Below, in pieces: positions 1 to 6,845 of a stretch of 17,582 nucleotides of DNA. The notes below the pieces were generated by a model. That model ran no database searches. It was given only the letters and a program-made list of their open reading frames with translations, and had not been told where the DNA came from. This DNA is from an uncultured Bacillota bacterium (lineage in GTDB: Bacteria > Bacillota > Sulfobacillia > UBA995 > UBA9673). The stretch lies in the NCBI GenBank assembly GCA_937863905.1, contig CALMHV010000371.1, forward strand, positions 1 to 17,582. Reading direction: 5' to 3'. A program made the position numbers and the translations under genes. Positions within the stretch are counted from its first letter, which is position 1. Each line of letters opens with the position of its first letter.

Positions 1-73
1 TCCCCTCCGGACCGAGGCCCGCCGCCCAGGCGGACTCCCGTCTCCGGGTCCAGTTGGGAACGTCTCTTGGTCT

Positions 74-514
74 CTAGCGCTGCTCGGGCGGCTCCGGGGA
101 GTCGGGGGGCTGGCCGGGATCCGGCTCAGTCTCCGTCGGGAGGCCCTTGGCCCGTAACTTGCGCTCCCTGACTCTCGCCTTTCGCTCGGCGCGCAACGCA
201 CGCTGCTGCTGCCCGCGCTCCTCCTCAATCTCCTCGAGCCGGAAGATGAGCATGTCCACGTTCTCCCGGTCCTGGAGGAGAGCGCCGTAGGCATCGATGT
301 TCGGCAGAAAGACACCGATGGCCGGAGAGACGATGTGGAGAGCGTTTCCGGCCAATCGGCTGAACGGCTTGTTCGACTCAAGGAAAATCATCGCCGGCGT
401 GGCCATTCCGGCTCTGGCAATCCTCTGGGCTACATCCTCAAGCATCTTGTCTCTCTGCTCCGGAGAGAACTCGTAGAGCGGCGGAACATGGTCACCCATG
501 CGATCGCCCTTCAT
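74..514 (-). CDS. Small charged protein with coiled-coil-like tail, paralogue of the preceding gene
   Basis: The function is not recognised. The protein has 146 residues. The conserved block AMIFLESNKPFSRLAGNALH (41-60), IVSPAIGVFLPN (61-72), LLQDRENVDMLIF (79-91) and LEEIEEERG (93-101) matches the preceding gene: shared AM, ES, P-SRL, ALH, P--G--L, DR-N and E-E-RG positions. The ending is different: a basic helix (QQQRALRAERKARVRERKLR) and an acidic Pro-rich tail. ATG at 514 follows GAGGTGA with suitable spacing, which decides the start over an ATG five codons later. It is the last gene visible. The 73 bases after it hold only small CCCG/CGGG and CCGC/GCGG hairpins and no further gene. A helper or adaptor role for the GlmL-like and barrel-sandwich proteins is an inference from position alone. 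Confidence 0.72.
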   Translation of the reverse strand: MKGDRMGDHVPPLYEFSPEQRDKMLEDVAQRIARAGMATPAMIFLESNKPFSRLAGNALHIVSPAIGVFLPNIDAYGALLQDRENVDMLIFRLEEIEEERGQQQRALRAERKARVRERKLRAKGLPTETEPDPGQPPDSPEPPEQR

Positions 515-563
515 GGTGGCTCACCTCACTTCCAGTCTTCTCTCGCGGGGCCTGGCTTTCCTG

Positions 564-968
564 TCACCGCTTGGGCCGGGCCGGGGCGCCTCGCCTTTCC
601 TCCAGCTCCTCCACCTTGTCCACGAAGCGCTCCAGATTGCCCCGGTCTTCGAGCAGACACGCCAAGTTCTGCAGACGCTGCTCACCCAGCAAGAGTCCGA
701 CGCTGGGAGTCAGAAAATGAAGGGCGTGCGACCCAAGGCGGCTCAAGGGTCTTGCGCTCTCGGCAATCAGCATGGCGGCGGAGCCGAGGCCCGTCCTCGA
801 CGCCTCCAGGGCCAGCGCATCCACGAGCACCCGTTCGCGGTCGCGACGCTCACTGTCCTCGCTGTCAATGAGCCGACCGGCCGCGTCCAACTCCGACCTG
901 AGAAACCCCCAGAAGCTTCGTCTCCTGTTGGCCGACGCGCCCGGCGTCGTCCGCTTCCCCGTTGCCAT
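564..968 (-). CDS. Small charged protein, paralogue of the next gene
   Basis: The function is not recognised. The protein has 134 residues: an Arg-rich N-terminus (about 1-50), then a conserved block AMLIAESARPLSRLGSHALH (65-84), the hydrophobic FLTPSVGLLLG (85-95), and CLLEDRGNLERF and VEELEERRG (104-127), probably a helix or short coiled coil. The block aligns with residues 41-101 of the following gene, so the two are related copies. The central hydrophobic part is too short and broken for a confident membrane helix but could bind a membrane or partner. ATG at 968 has only a G-rich region (GGCGGGGG) upstream, a weaker site than in neighbouring genes. It follows the barrel-sandwich gene by 111 bases with a hairpin between, and precedes its paralogue by 49 bases. 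Confidence 0.68.
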   Translation of the reverse strand: MATGKRTTPGASANRRRSFWGFLRSELDAAGRLIDSEDSERRDRERVLVDALALEASRTGLGSAAMLIAESARPLSRLGSHALHFLTPSVGLLLGEQRLQNLACLLEDRGNLERFVDKVEELEERRGAPARPKR

Positions 969-1030
969 TCCCGCACCCCCGCCGCGACTAGTGATGTCGT
1001 CTCTCAGGGCAAGGGTTCTCCGCCGACCTG

Positions 1031-1075
1031 GGGCTTATGTGGGGCGGGCCGTCGGAGGCGGCCGCGCCCCAGCCC
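1031..1075 (-). terminator. Strong hairpin just after the barrel-sandwich gene
   Basis: Starting 5 bases past the stop, TGGGGCG pairs with CGCCCCA and the inner GGCCG with CGGCC around the loop CCTCCGA, with one bulged C; an outer GGGCT/AGCCC pairing extends it. No T run follows. It may act as a weak terminator or reduce expression of the two small genes that follow. Confidence 0.4.
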
Positions 1076-1079
1076 ACGG

Positions 1080-2432
1080 CTAGAGAATCTCCAGGTTGGC
1101 GCGGGGGACAGTCACGCGACGGCCGTCCTCGAGTTCCACGATGGCCACCAGAGTCTTGCACTCGGTCTCGATGACCTGGGGCTCGCGCGGGAGTTCGGCC
1201 ACCGTGCCTTGGGCGCCAAAGTACGGGTCATTGATGACCCTGACGCCCAACCCCTTCAGAAGGTCTTCGTAGACTACTTCGTGCTGGTCGAGCGGGCCGG
1301 AGTAGTCGGCAAAGGGGATGACGATCTCGGGTCGGATGGCTCCGGCCCGGATCTGCGTCGCGCCGTTGATGCAGGCCAAGCGTCCTTCCATGGTCCGAAG
1401 GACGGAGAACGCCTCCGCCCGCATGTCAAGTTTCCCAAAACCCTCCATGAGGATGAGGGTCATCGGGATGTCTTCCTGTCCGGTGATACCGACGCCGAGC
1501 TTCACGCCGAGGGATTCGATCACGTTCAGATAGCTGGCTGTGCCGGCCACGATGCCGCGAGCTCCGGCCAGCAGCGCCGCGGCGATGGCCTCATTGGTGG
1601 CCATGGAGCCGCCGATGAGAATCTTGTCCGCGCAGTCCGGGGTGATGCGGTCGGGAGTCAGGACGTCGCCAGGGCCGTCGACCAGGACCTTGATCTCGCC
1701 GTGGCGCTCGCCTCCGACCCCGAAGATGCCGGTGAGCCGGATCCCGGGAGTCTCGACGACCGCCCCACGCTGGGGGATGAGCGAGGAGACCTTACCCAGC
1801 AGGTAGGCGGTGACCACAACCTCCTTGAAGGGCCTGGCGATGGTGACGAACCCCGACTGGTAGTTGATGTTGGTCACGACACCCGAGATGGGCGCCTTCG
1901 AGGTCCGGGTGTAGTAGGCGGCCATTTCGCCTTTCTTGCTGATGACCTCGCCGCGCTTGACCTCATCCCCGACCTTGCAGGTCATGAATTTCTCGAGGTC
2001 GCGCGGCCGGCAGCCAAGGTCGAAGGCGACGTCGAAGTCAACCGGCGGCTCCTCCTTACCGAAAGTCTCGCGGATGACCACGCGACCGGAACGATCGGAG
2101 ATGTCCTCGATGACACCATCGGTCGGGCAGGCCAGGTCCTTTGACCCGTAGAGACCGCCCGCAAGCCCTCGGGCAAAGACCTCTTTGATCTTCACCCGGT
2201 CGCCGACCTTCTTCAACATGCACTTGGAGAGGTCGGCGTCGGCGATGCCGATAAGCCTCGCCACCGGCACGACCCAAGGGATGCCGGGTCTCAGGCTGAT
2301 CTTGGCGACGGGGGTGGTCGGCTCCACCGACTGGCCATCCTCGACCAAGATCACTCCGGCCTGCGGGAGGATGCGCCTCTTGCGGATGAGCGCTATCCGC
2401 TCCTTAACGACGGACTCGACTGAGGAGACCAC
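1080..2432 (-). CDS. Protein with tandem barrel-sandwich-like repeats and KOW-like C-terminus, unknown function
   Basis: The function is not recognised. The protein has 450 residues from GTG 2432, which is favoured because AAGGGGGGT lies 7 bases upstream; ATG 2453 gives 457 residues with a poor site. An opening ILPQAGVILVEDGQSVEP resembles the start of lipoyl/biotinyl-type barrels. Two successive repeats follow: KVGDRVKIKEVFARG with CPTDGVIEDISDRSGRVVI (about 75-120), and KVGDEVKRGEVISKKG with APISGVVTNINYQSGFVTI (about 153-198). No biotin- or lipoyl-lysine motif is present. A middle domain contains TGIFGVGGERHGEI, GITGQEDIPMTLILMEGFG and CINGATQIRAGAIRPEI. The tail (GVRVINDPYFGAQGTVAEL onward) is KOW/SH3-like. 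It overlaps the GlmL-like gene by 29 bases, so the two products are probably made together and may interact. No membrane helix is seen. Confidence 0.8.
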   Translation of the reverse strand: MVSSVESVVKERIALIRKRRILPQAGVILVEDGQSVEPTTPVAKISLRPGIPWVVPVARLIGIADADLSKCMLKKVGDRVKIKEVFARGLAGGLYGSKDLACPTDGVIEDISDRSGRVVIRETFGKEEPPVDFDVAFDLGCRPRDLEKFMTCKVGDEVKRGEVISKKGEMAAYYTRTSKAPISGVVTNINYQSGFVTIARPFKEVVVTAYLLGKVSSLIPQRGAVVETPGIRLTGIFGVGGERHGEIKVLVDGPGDVLTPDRITPDCADKILIGGSMATNEAIAAALLAGARGIVAGTASYLNVIESLGVKLGVGITGQEDIPMTLILMEGFGKLDMRAEAFSVLRTMEGRLACINGATQIRAGAIRPEIVIPFADYSGPLDQHEVVYEDLLKGLGVRVINDPYFGAQGTVAELPREPQVIETECKTLVAIVELEDGRRVTVPRANLEIL

Positions 2433-4320
2433 CGCGCTTACCCCCCTTCTCATCCTGGGCGGCCACCGCGGCCGCGGCGACAGGGCTTTCCTCGACGTAC
2501 TTGCGGATGGCGTCCATCGGATAGGCGTCCATGGCCTGGATCCAGGTCACGAGTTTCTCCACGCGCCGCGAGTCGTCTGAAGGCAGAGCCAGCGGGCGGC
2601 CGCGGCAGTCGAGGACGATGCCGACGAGCCCGCCCTGGACCACCTGCGCCACAACCCGCTTCCCCTTGCCGGCGCCGAGATCGAGCGGGGCGACCGGCTC
2701 GGCGTCGACCGTGGCCGTCTCACCAACCCCCAACGGGATGCGCTTGATCTCCCCGAAAACCACCGCCTCGTCCACAACCCGCCCGTCGGGCATCGTGACC
2801 TTCACCTTCAGGGCCGGCTTACCGTCCCGACCGCTCCCGCTCGGCGCGATGCAGGTTCCCAGCCGTACGAGACAGTCCTTGTCAAAGACCTCGGCGGCGA
2901 TTTCCGGGTACTGGCTGGCGAGGACCCCGAGGTGGGGCATCATGAAGATGCTGTCGACCGCGAGTTGGCAGAAGCCCTCGGGTTGGAACGCATCCAGGAG
3001 CATCAGCGCGGCCTGGTTGCGGCGGGGGGCATGCGAGAGGACGCCACCACTGCCGACCAGGATGCCGAGTTTCTTCAAGTCGATGATCTCGGTCCCGAAG
3101 GATGACTTCACCGCGTCCTTCATGCTGCGCCAGACGACCGAGAGTTCCTCTTGCTCAATCTTCCGGGCTAGCTGCCGGTGGTGCTCGAAGGAGAGCCGCA
3201 GGGCCTCACGGGCCAGAGCCTGTTCTAGAATAAGGTTTGACAGCGTCTGAGGAATGGTCGTGGGACGGACCATCTTGTTGGAGATCCAATTGCTGAGGCC
3301 TTCCTTGTCCACTTCGAAAGGAACCCAGCGGCGGATGTTCTCGTAGCCGGCCTGTTCGTAGACGTTGCAGATGCTGTAGCTCATCCCCAAGTTGGCGCTG
3401 ACCGTCCGGGTAAACGTGCCGGAGAACTCGGAGAAGACGTCCGTGGTCGCCCCGCCGATGTCCACGCCGATAATCGTCGTCTTGTACTGCTTGGCCATCA
3501 CCTGCACGATGTACCCCACGGCGCCGGGGGTCGGCATGATGGTCGCGTCCACCCACTTCATGAGCTCGCCGTATCCCGGCGCCTGGGCCATGACGTGGTT
3601 CATGAACAGGTCGTGGATGGCCTCCCGGGCCGGCCCAAGGTTCTCGACGTCGGGGCGCGGCCGCACGTTTTCCACCATGTGGACCTCGATGATGCCCTCG
3701 CACACCGAGTCCACGATGTCGGCGGCGTCCTTGTTGCCCGCGAAGACCAGGGGCAGCTTGTACGTCGCGCCGAACCGCGGCTGTGGGTTCGCCTGGACAA
3801 TGGTCTCAGCCATGGCGGCTAGGTAGGAGACCGACCCGCCGTCCACGCCGCCGGACATAAGAATGATGTCGGGACGCAAATGGGTGATGCGCGTGATCTG
3901 TTCGGAAGTCGACCGGCCATCGTCGACGGCGATGACATCAAGAACGACAGCCCCGGCGCCCAGAGCCGCCCGATGGGCGCTGTCCGCGCTGATGTGCGTG
4001 ACCAGCCCGGCGACCATCATCTGGAGCCCGCCGCCGGCGCTGGACGTTGAGACGTAGTAGTCGACTCCCTTGTTGCCCTGTTTGGGACGCAAGAGATGGC
4101 CCTGGTCGTCCAGAATGGAGCGCTGGACGATCTCCTCGACCCGCTTGATGGACTTACGGACCCCAATCATCACGTTCTCCCACGGCGCCTCGACCGTGGT
4201 CGGCATCTCGCCTCGGGTGACAAGTCGATACTCATCGCCACGCTTCTCAATCAGAATCGCCTTTGTGGTTGTACTGCCAACGTCCGTGGCTAGTATCGAC
4301 TGCGGCTGGTTTGCGGCCAC
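2404..4320 (-). CDS. GlmL/MutL family ASKHA ATPase-like protein (glutamate mutase L homologue), C-terminally extended
   Basis: Belongs to the family of GlmL/MutL, a protein encoded with adenosylcobalamin glutamate mutase and thought to help reactivate it. The actin/Hsp70-like ATP site is complete: phosphate-1 loop ATDVGSTTTKA (11-21), connecting SGGVDGG (156-162), phosphate-2 loop GVDIGGATTDV (285-295) and adenosine loop GILVGSGGVLSHAP (419-432). STSSAGGGLQMMVAG (91-105) is typical of the family. At 638 residues it is clearly longer than the roughly 460-residue clostridial GlmL. The extra 150 or so residues (about 485-638) include a beta-rich part and a Lys/Arg-rich tail. No glmS, glmE or methylaspartase gene is in the window, so a mutase role is doubtful here. 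GTG at 4320 has GGAGG 7 bases upstream. Its end overlaps the next gene by 29 bases. Confidence 0.88.
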   Translation of the reverse strand: MAANQPQSILATDVGSTTTKAILIEKRGDEYRLVTRGEMPTTVEAPWENVMIGVRKSIKRVEEIVQRSILDDQGHLLRPKQGNKGVDYYVSTSSAGGGLQMMVAGLVTHISADSAHRAALGAGAVVLDVIAVDDGRSTSEQITRITHLRPDIILMSGGVDGGSVSYLAAMAETIVQANPQPRFGATYKLPLVFAGNKDAADIVDSVCEGIIEVHMVENVRPRPDVENLGPAREAIHDLFMNHVMAQAPGYGELMKWVDATIMPTPGAVGYIVQVMAKQYKTTIIGVDIGGATTDVFSEFSGTFTRTVSANLGMSYSICNVYEQAGYENIRRWVPFEVDKEGLSNWISNKMVRPTTIPQTLSNLILEQALAREALRLSFEHHRQLARKIEQEELSVVWRSMKDAVKSSFGTEIIDLKKLGILVGSGGVLSHAPRRNQAALMLLDAFQPEGFCQLAVDSIFMMPHLGVLASQYPEIAAEVFDKDCLVRLGTCIAPSGSGRDGKPALKVKVTMPDGRVVDEAVVFGEIKRIPLGVGETATVDAEPVAPLDLGAGKGKRVVAQVVQGGLVGIVLDCRGRPLALPSDDSRRVEKLVTWIQAMDAYPMDAIRKYVEESPVAAAAVAAQDEKGGKRGGLLSRVRR

Positions 4321-4496
4321 TTCGTCCCCTCCTTCTCTCTCGGATGTGACGCGTTCGCCGTCTTTAGCCCGGGACAGCTCGAAGGCCTAAGTCGGCCTGC
4401 GACAATGACGGAGGTGCGCAATTGGTTTCGCCCGATGGGAAGCGACTCAAGGGATGAAACCCCGCCCTTTCGGAAGGCGAAAAGTTCCCTCTAAGT
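4321..4496 (-). other. Possible structured leader of the GlmL-like gene
   Basis: This is the remainder of the largest gene-free gap (252 bases). A small hairpin sits at 4463-4479, and GGTTTC (4424-4429) can pair with GAAACC (4456-4461), closing a loop with an inner CCC/GGG pairing. A short GGCC inverted repeat lies near 4385-4398. I see no known riboswitch consensus and no convincing promoter. The gap ends with AAGGAGGGGACGAA before the GTG at 4320, a good ribosome-binding site with a 7-base spacer. Confidence 0.3.
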
Positions 4497-4545
4497 ACCC
4501 AAGGGGCGGGCCTGGTCCCTCCGGACCAGGCCCACCCCCCAAGGT
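4497..4545 (-). terminator. Strong hairpin between membrane genes and GlmL-like gene
   Basis: GGGCCTGGTCC (4508-4518) and GGACCAGGCCC (4523-4533) form a perfect 11-bp stem with a 4-base loop. A flanking GGGG (4503-4506) can pair with the C run at 4535-4540 to lengthen it. It begins about 28 bases past the stop of the 202-residue membrane protein. No clear T run follows on the minus strand, so it may be a non-canonical terminator, a pause site or a transcript-stabilising structure. Confidence 0.5.
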
Positions 4546-4572
4546 ACCGTACCGAACCCCAGCCGCTGAGGA

Positions 4573-5181
4573 CTAGCCCGTGTAACCCAGCCACTGGGTG
4601 ATGAGCATGTTAGCCCTCCCGAGGAAGAGGTTCCACCGGTAGAGGACCGTGTTGCCGAAGGCCGAGCCGAGGGCGATCATGATGTACCACTTGCCCACCT
4701 CGGCTATCCCGCCCACCACCGGGTTCTCCTTCGCTAGCGTGAAGAAGAAGTAGACCAGGGTGCAGAGTATACCGACGAAGATCAGTATGTTCTGCAGGGA
4801 GTTGAGGGCCACGAACGAGGCTGTGATCTGATTGAGCCACACCGCCGGCGTGAAAGCCAGCGTGTACCCGGTGCCGTACCCGACCCAGAAGGACATCGGG
4901 TACCTCGCGATCCAGGACAGCGACGGCACATACCGGAAGAAGATCAGCAGCCCGAGGATGATGGCCAGGACGTAGTGGTACTGCCCGTTCGTCCCGATCC
5001 ACTCAACGATCGCCGGTTTGATGTAGTTGAAGAAACTGTAGACGAACCAGTACGTCGTGGCGAGGCCGAGGAAGACGTTCTCCGCAATGCGGAAGATCGG
5101 GTTGTCCTTGTACAGATAGGTGTACACGGCCAAGGTGCAGATGGCCTGACACCAGATGCCCGGGTCTGACGTGATATGCAT
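4573..5181 (-). CDS. Six-helix integral membrane protein, unknown function
   Basis: The family is not recognised. The 202-residue protein has hydrophobic stretches at about 7-23, 33-53, 68-83, 96-115, 130-149 and 161-182, so around six helices. It is rich in Tyr, Trp and Phe. It has no obvious soluble domain. The segment YLYKDNPIFRIAENVFLG between helices 1 and 2, and KENPVVGGIAEVGKW between helices 5 and 6, share a K(D/E)NP start followed by a hydrophobic helix, which hints at internal duplication of two halves (inference, low certainty). ATG at 5181 lies about 13 bases after GGAGG, a longer spacer than its neighbours have. It is the last of four consecutive membrane genes and is followed after 35 bases by a strong hairpin, so it may end one transcription unit. 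Confidence 0.8.
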   Translation of the reverse strand: MHITSDPGIWCQAICTLAVYTYLYKDNPIFRIAENVFLGLATTYWFVYSFFNYIKPAIVEWIGTNGQYHYVLAIILGLLIFFRYVPSLSWIARYPMSFWVGYGTGYTLAFTPAVWLNQITASFVALNSLQNILIFVGILCTLVYFFFTLAKENPVVGGIAEVGKWYIMIALGSAFGNTVLYRWNLFLGRANMLITQWLGYTG

Positions 5182-5261
5182 AGCCTGTAGTTCACCTCCT
5201 CGCCAGTCTCAGAGAGACCGTGTTCAGCCTAAGCCAGCAGCGACCCCACTCAAGGGCCGCC

Positions 5262-6077
5262 CTACCTCTTCCGAGTGACATAGCCGATGTTTCCGAGAAC
5301 GATGAACAGCGCGACCATCAGGGCGATGACGGACATAGTATCCTGGCTCTTCAGAGCCGCGCCCGGACGACCCACCAGCTGTTCGTACTCGGCACCGCCG
5401 CGACTGCCGGCGATCATGCCGTTGTACTGCCCGGACTGGACATAGGTCATCGAGTCCGGAACGGACATCTGAATCTCACCGACGATAAGCTTGATGCTAG
5501 TCCCCTGCGTGATTATCTGCAGCCACTCAACCGCTCCCGGGGTTCCGCAGTCGAGGACCAGGACGGCCGCTATGTACTCCTGCGTCAGCCTCGGTACCGC
5601 CTGAATCAGCGGGAACTGGCCGATCGGGTCGTTGTTGAAATCCACGATGGCCGCGCCCGCCAAGTCGGTCTGGGCGGACTGCATCCACACCGAACCACCC
5701 GGCTTGGAGCCGAACTCGATGTAGTCGGTCCCGTAGACATAGTTGAACTCGGCCGCGATGGGAGTGATCATATCGTGAGCAATCGCGACGCCCAGCGTCC
5801 AGTTCGTGTTCCCGAGGATGATCTTGTACCCGCGCTCCATGCACTGATAGAGCATGGCCTTCAGCATCGGGTTGAGTTCACCCGCCGCGCCCGGGTCGTA
5901 CATCGGCGCTATCAAGACCACCGAGTTGTCGGGCAGGTTCTGGATGGCGTCATACGTCTGGACCGCCAGCGGGGAGACCTTAACAGGCAGGCCTAGCGGC
6001 ATGAATATGGTCACCGCAACGAGCGCCACCGAGATGAGATAGAGAAGCCGGCGATCGATCTTCATCAATCTTTCCAC
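5262..6077 (-). CDS. Membrane-anchored protein with large, probably extracytoplasmic domain
   Basis: The family is not recognised. Of 271 residues, helices lie at about 10-30 and 247-266, with a core of about 210 residues between. The N-terminus (MERLMKIDRR) and C-terminus (YVTRKR) are positively charged, so by the positive-inside rule both ends are cytoplasmic and the core faces outside. The core begins with a beta-strand/turn/helix pattern (NSVVLIAPMYDPG, then LKAMLYQCMERGYKIILGN) like an alpha/beta fold and has a Gly-rich segment GQYNGMIAGSRGGAEYEQL (216-234). That last segment resembles GSFQGMIQIGGTAMTAQL in the DUF6754-like protein. GTG at 6077 is chosen because AAGGAGGTG lies about 9 bases upstream; an ATG four codons later is too far from that site. 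It could be a substrate-binding or sensing part of the membrane complex. Confidence 0.8.
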   Translation of the reverse strand: MERLMKIDRRLLYLISVALVAVTIFMPLGLPVKVSPLAVQTYDAIQNLPDNSVVLIAPMYDPGAAGELNPMLKAMLYQCMERGYKIILGNTNWTLGVAIAHDMITPIAAEFNYVYGTDYIEFGSKPGGSVWMQSAQTDLAGAAIVDFNNDPIGQFPLIQAVPRLTQEYIAAVLVLDCGTPGAVEWLQIITQGTSIKLIVGEIQMSVPDSMTYVQSGQYNGMIAGSRGGAEYEQLVGRPGAALKSQDTMSVIALMVALFIVLGNIGYVTRKR

Positions 6078-6151
6078 GAATAGGCACCTCCTTCCGGAGA
6101 TGGACTTTCAAGCCACTGCGACTCATCCAACACGAGCAGCCTGTTCATACT

Positions 6152-6781
6152 CTACTGGGTCCCCGAGCCACCGATGTGGGCACGCTCGAGACCGAGCATA
6201 ATACGAAGGGCCGTGGCGAAACCGCCGACCGCGATTCCCAGGTTGATGCCGCGCATGCCGGCTACGTTCAATGTCCCCATGACCCACTTGCTGACGAAAG
6301 CACTCCAGTTACCCCAGATGGCATCACCGATCGGAGCACGCCCGAGCATCACGAAGAGAGCGCAGACCAGTAGAATCGTCGCTTCCTTCGTCCGAATCCG
6401 GAACGCTCGGTAAGCCGCCGAGGTGATGAAGAACGCAACCAGGGAGAACATGGTCGCGCTCAGCGGAGACATCGCGTTGACGTAGATCCAGTCGAACTGC
6501 AGCCCGTTCTGGGTCTGAATCATACCCAGCACGAGATAGGCGTACATGCAGAGAAGCAGGACGATGCTGTAGAACCAACCTTCCCGCTTGCGTTGGATGT
6601 ACTTAACGTGAATCACGGTCAGGTTGACGAAGCCCAGGGCCAAAGCGATGGCATAGCTGATCTGGAACCAGTTGTTCAGCGGCTCCATCAAGTTCCACTT
6701 CTGACCCAGGAAGAAGTACGTCGAGAACACCACAACCAGGGAGGAGATGACTGTCAGGATCATTGGACCCTCTTTACGCAT
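6152..6781 (-). CDS. Six-helix integral membrane protein, unknown function
   Basis: The family is not recognised. The 209-residue protein has hydrophobic segments at about 7-26, 40-60, 69-89, 102-125, 133-148 and 178-197, so about six membrane helices with short loops. The longest loop (149-177, APIGDAIWGNWSAFVSKW) has aromatic and polar residues that may lie at the membrane surface. Positive clusters follow helix 2 (HVKYIQRKREG) and helix 4 (RAFRIRTKE), which places those loops inside. There are no transporter signature motifs that I can name. ATG at 6781 is preceded by AAGGAGGTG with a 7-base spacer from GGAGG, a near-ideal site. It lies between the two proteins that carry a helix at each end; a six-helix protein of similar size (202 residues) occurs two genes downstream, so the pair may form the membrane core of a complex. 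Confidence 0.8.
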   Translation of the reverse strand: MRKEGPMILTVISSLVVVFSTYFFLGQKWNLMEPLNNWFQISYAIALALGFVNLTVIHVKYIQRKREGWFYSIVLLLCMYAYLVLGMIQTQNGLQFDWIYVNAMSPLSATMFSLVAFFITSAAYRAFRIRTKEATILLVCALFVMLGRAPIGDAIWGNWSAFVSKWVMGTLNVAGMRGINLGIAVGGFATALRIMLGLERAHIGGSGTQ

Positions 6782-6845
6782 CTAGACACCTCCTTTTCGC
6801 AACGACTGCCCCTTCCGCGGCGAACCCTTACGTGCATGTCGTGAC

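Noticed and set aside
1..73. Terminator after the last gene
   Set aside because: Only 4-5 bp stems are visible and there is no T run; the region is cut off by the window edge.
498..2144. 548-codon plus-strand open frame
   Set aside because: It lies opposite the barrel-sandwich gene and the 134-residue gene; high GC gives long antisense open frames, and the product has low-complexity composition without domain patterns.
2404..4320. A complete glutamate mutase operon
   Set aside because: Only the GlmL-like gene is present; no cobalamin-binding DxHxxG-type subunit or mutase E subunit occurs in the neighbouring genes.
4364..4594. 76-codon minus-strand open frame in the largest gap
   Set aside because: Runs through the perfect hairpin and overlaps the end of the 202-residue gene; composition (Trp/Gly/Pro) is set by the hairpin bases and no good start site is seen.
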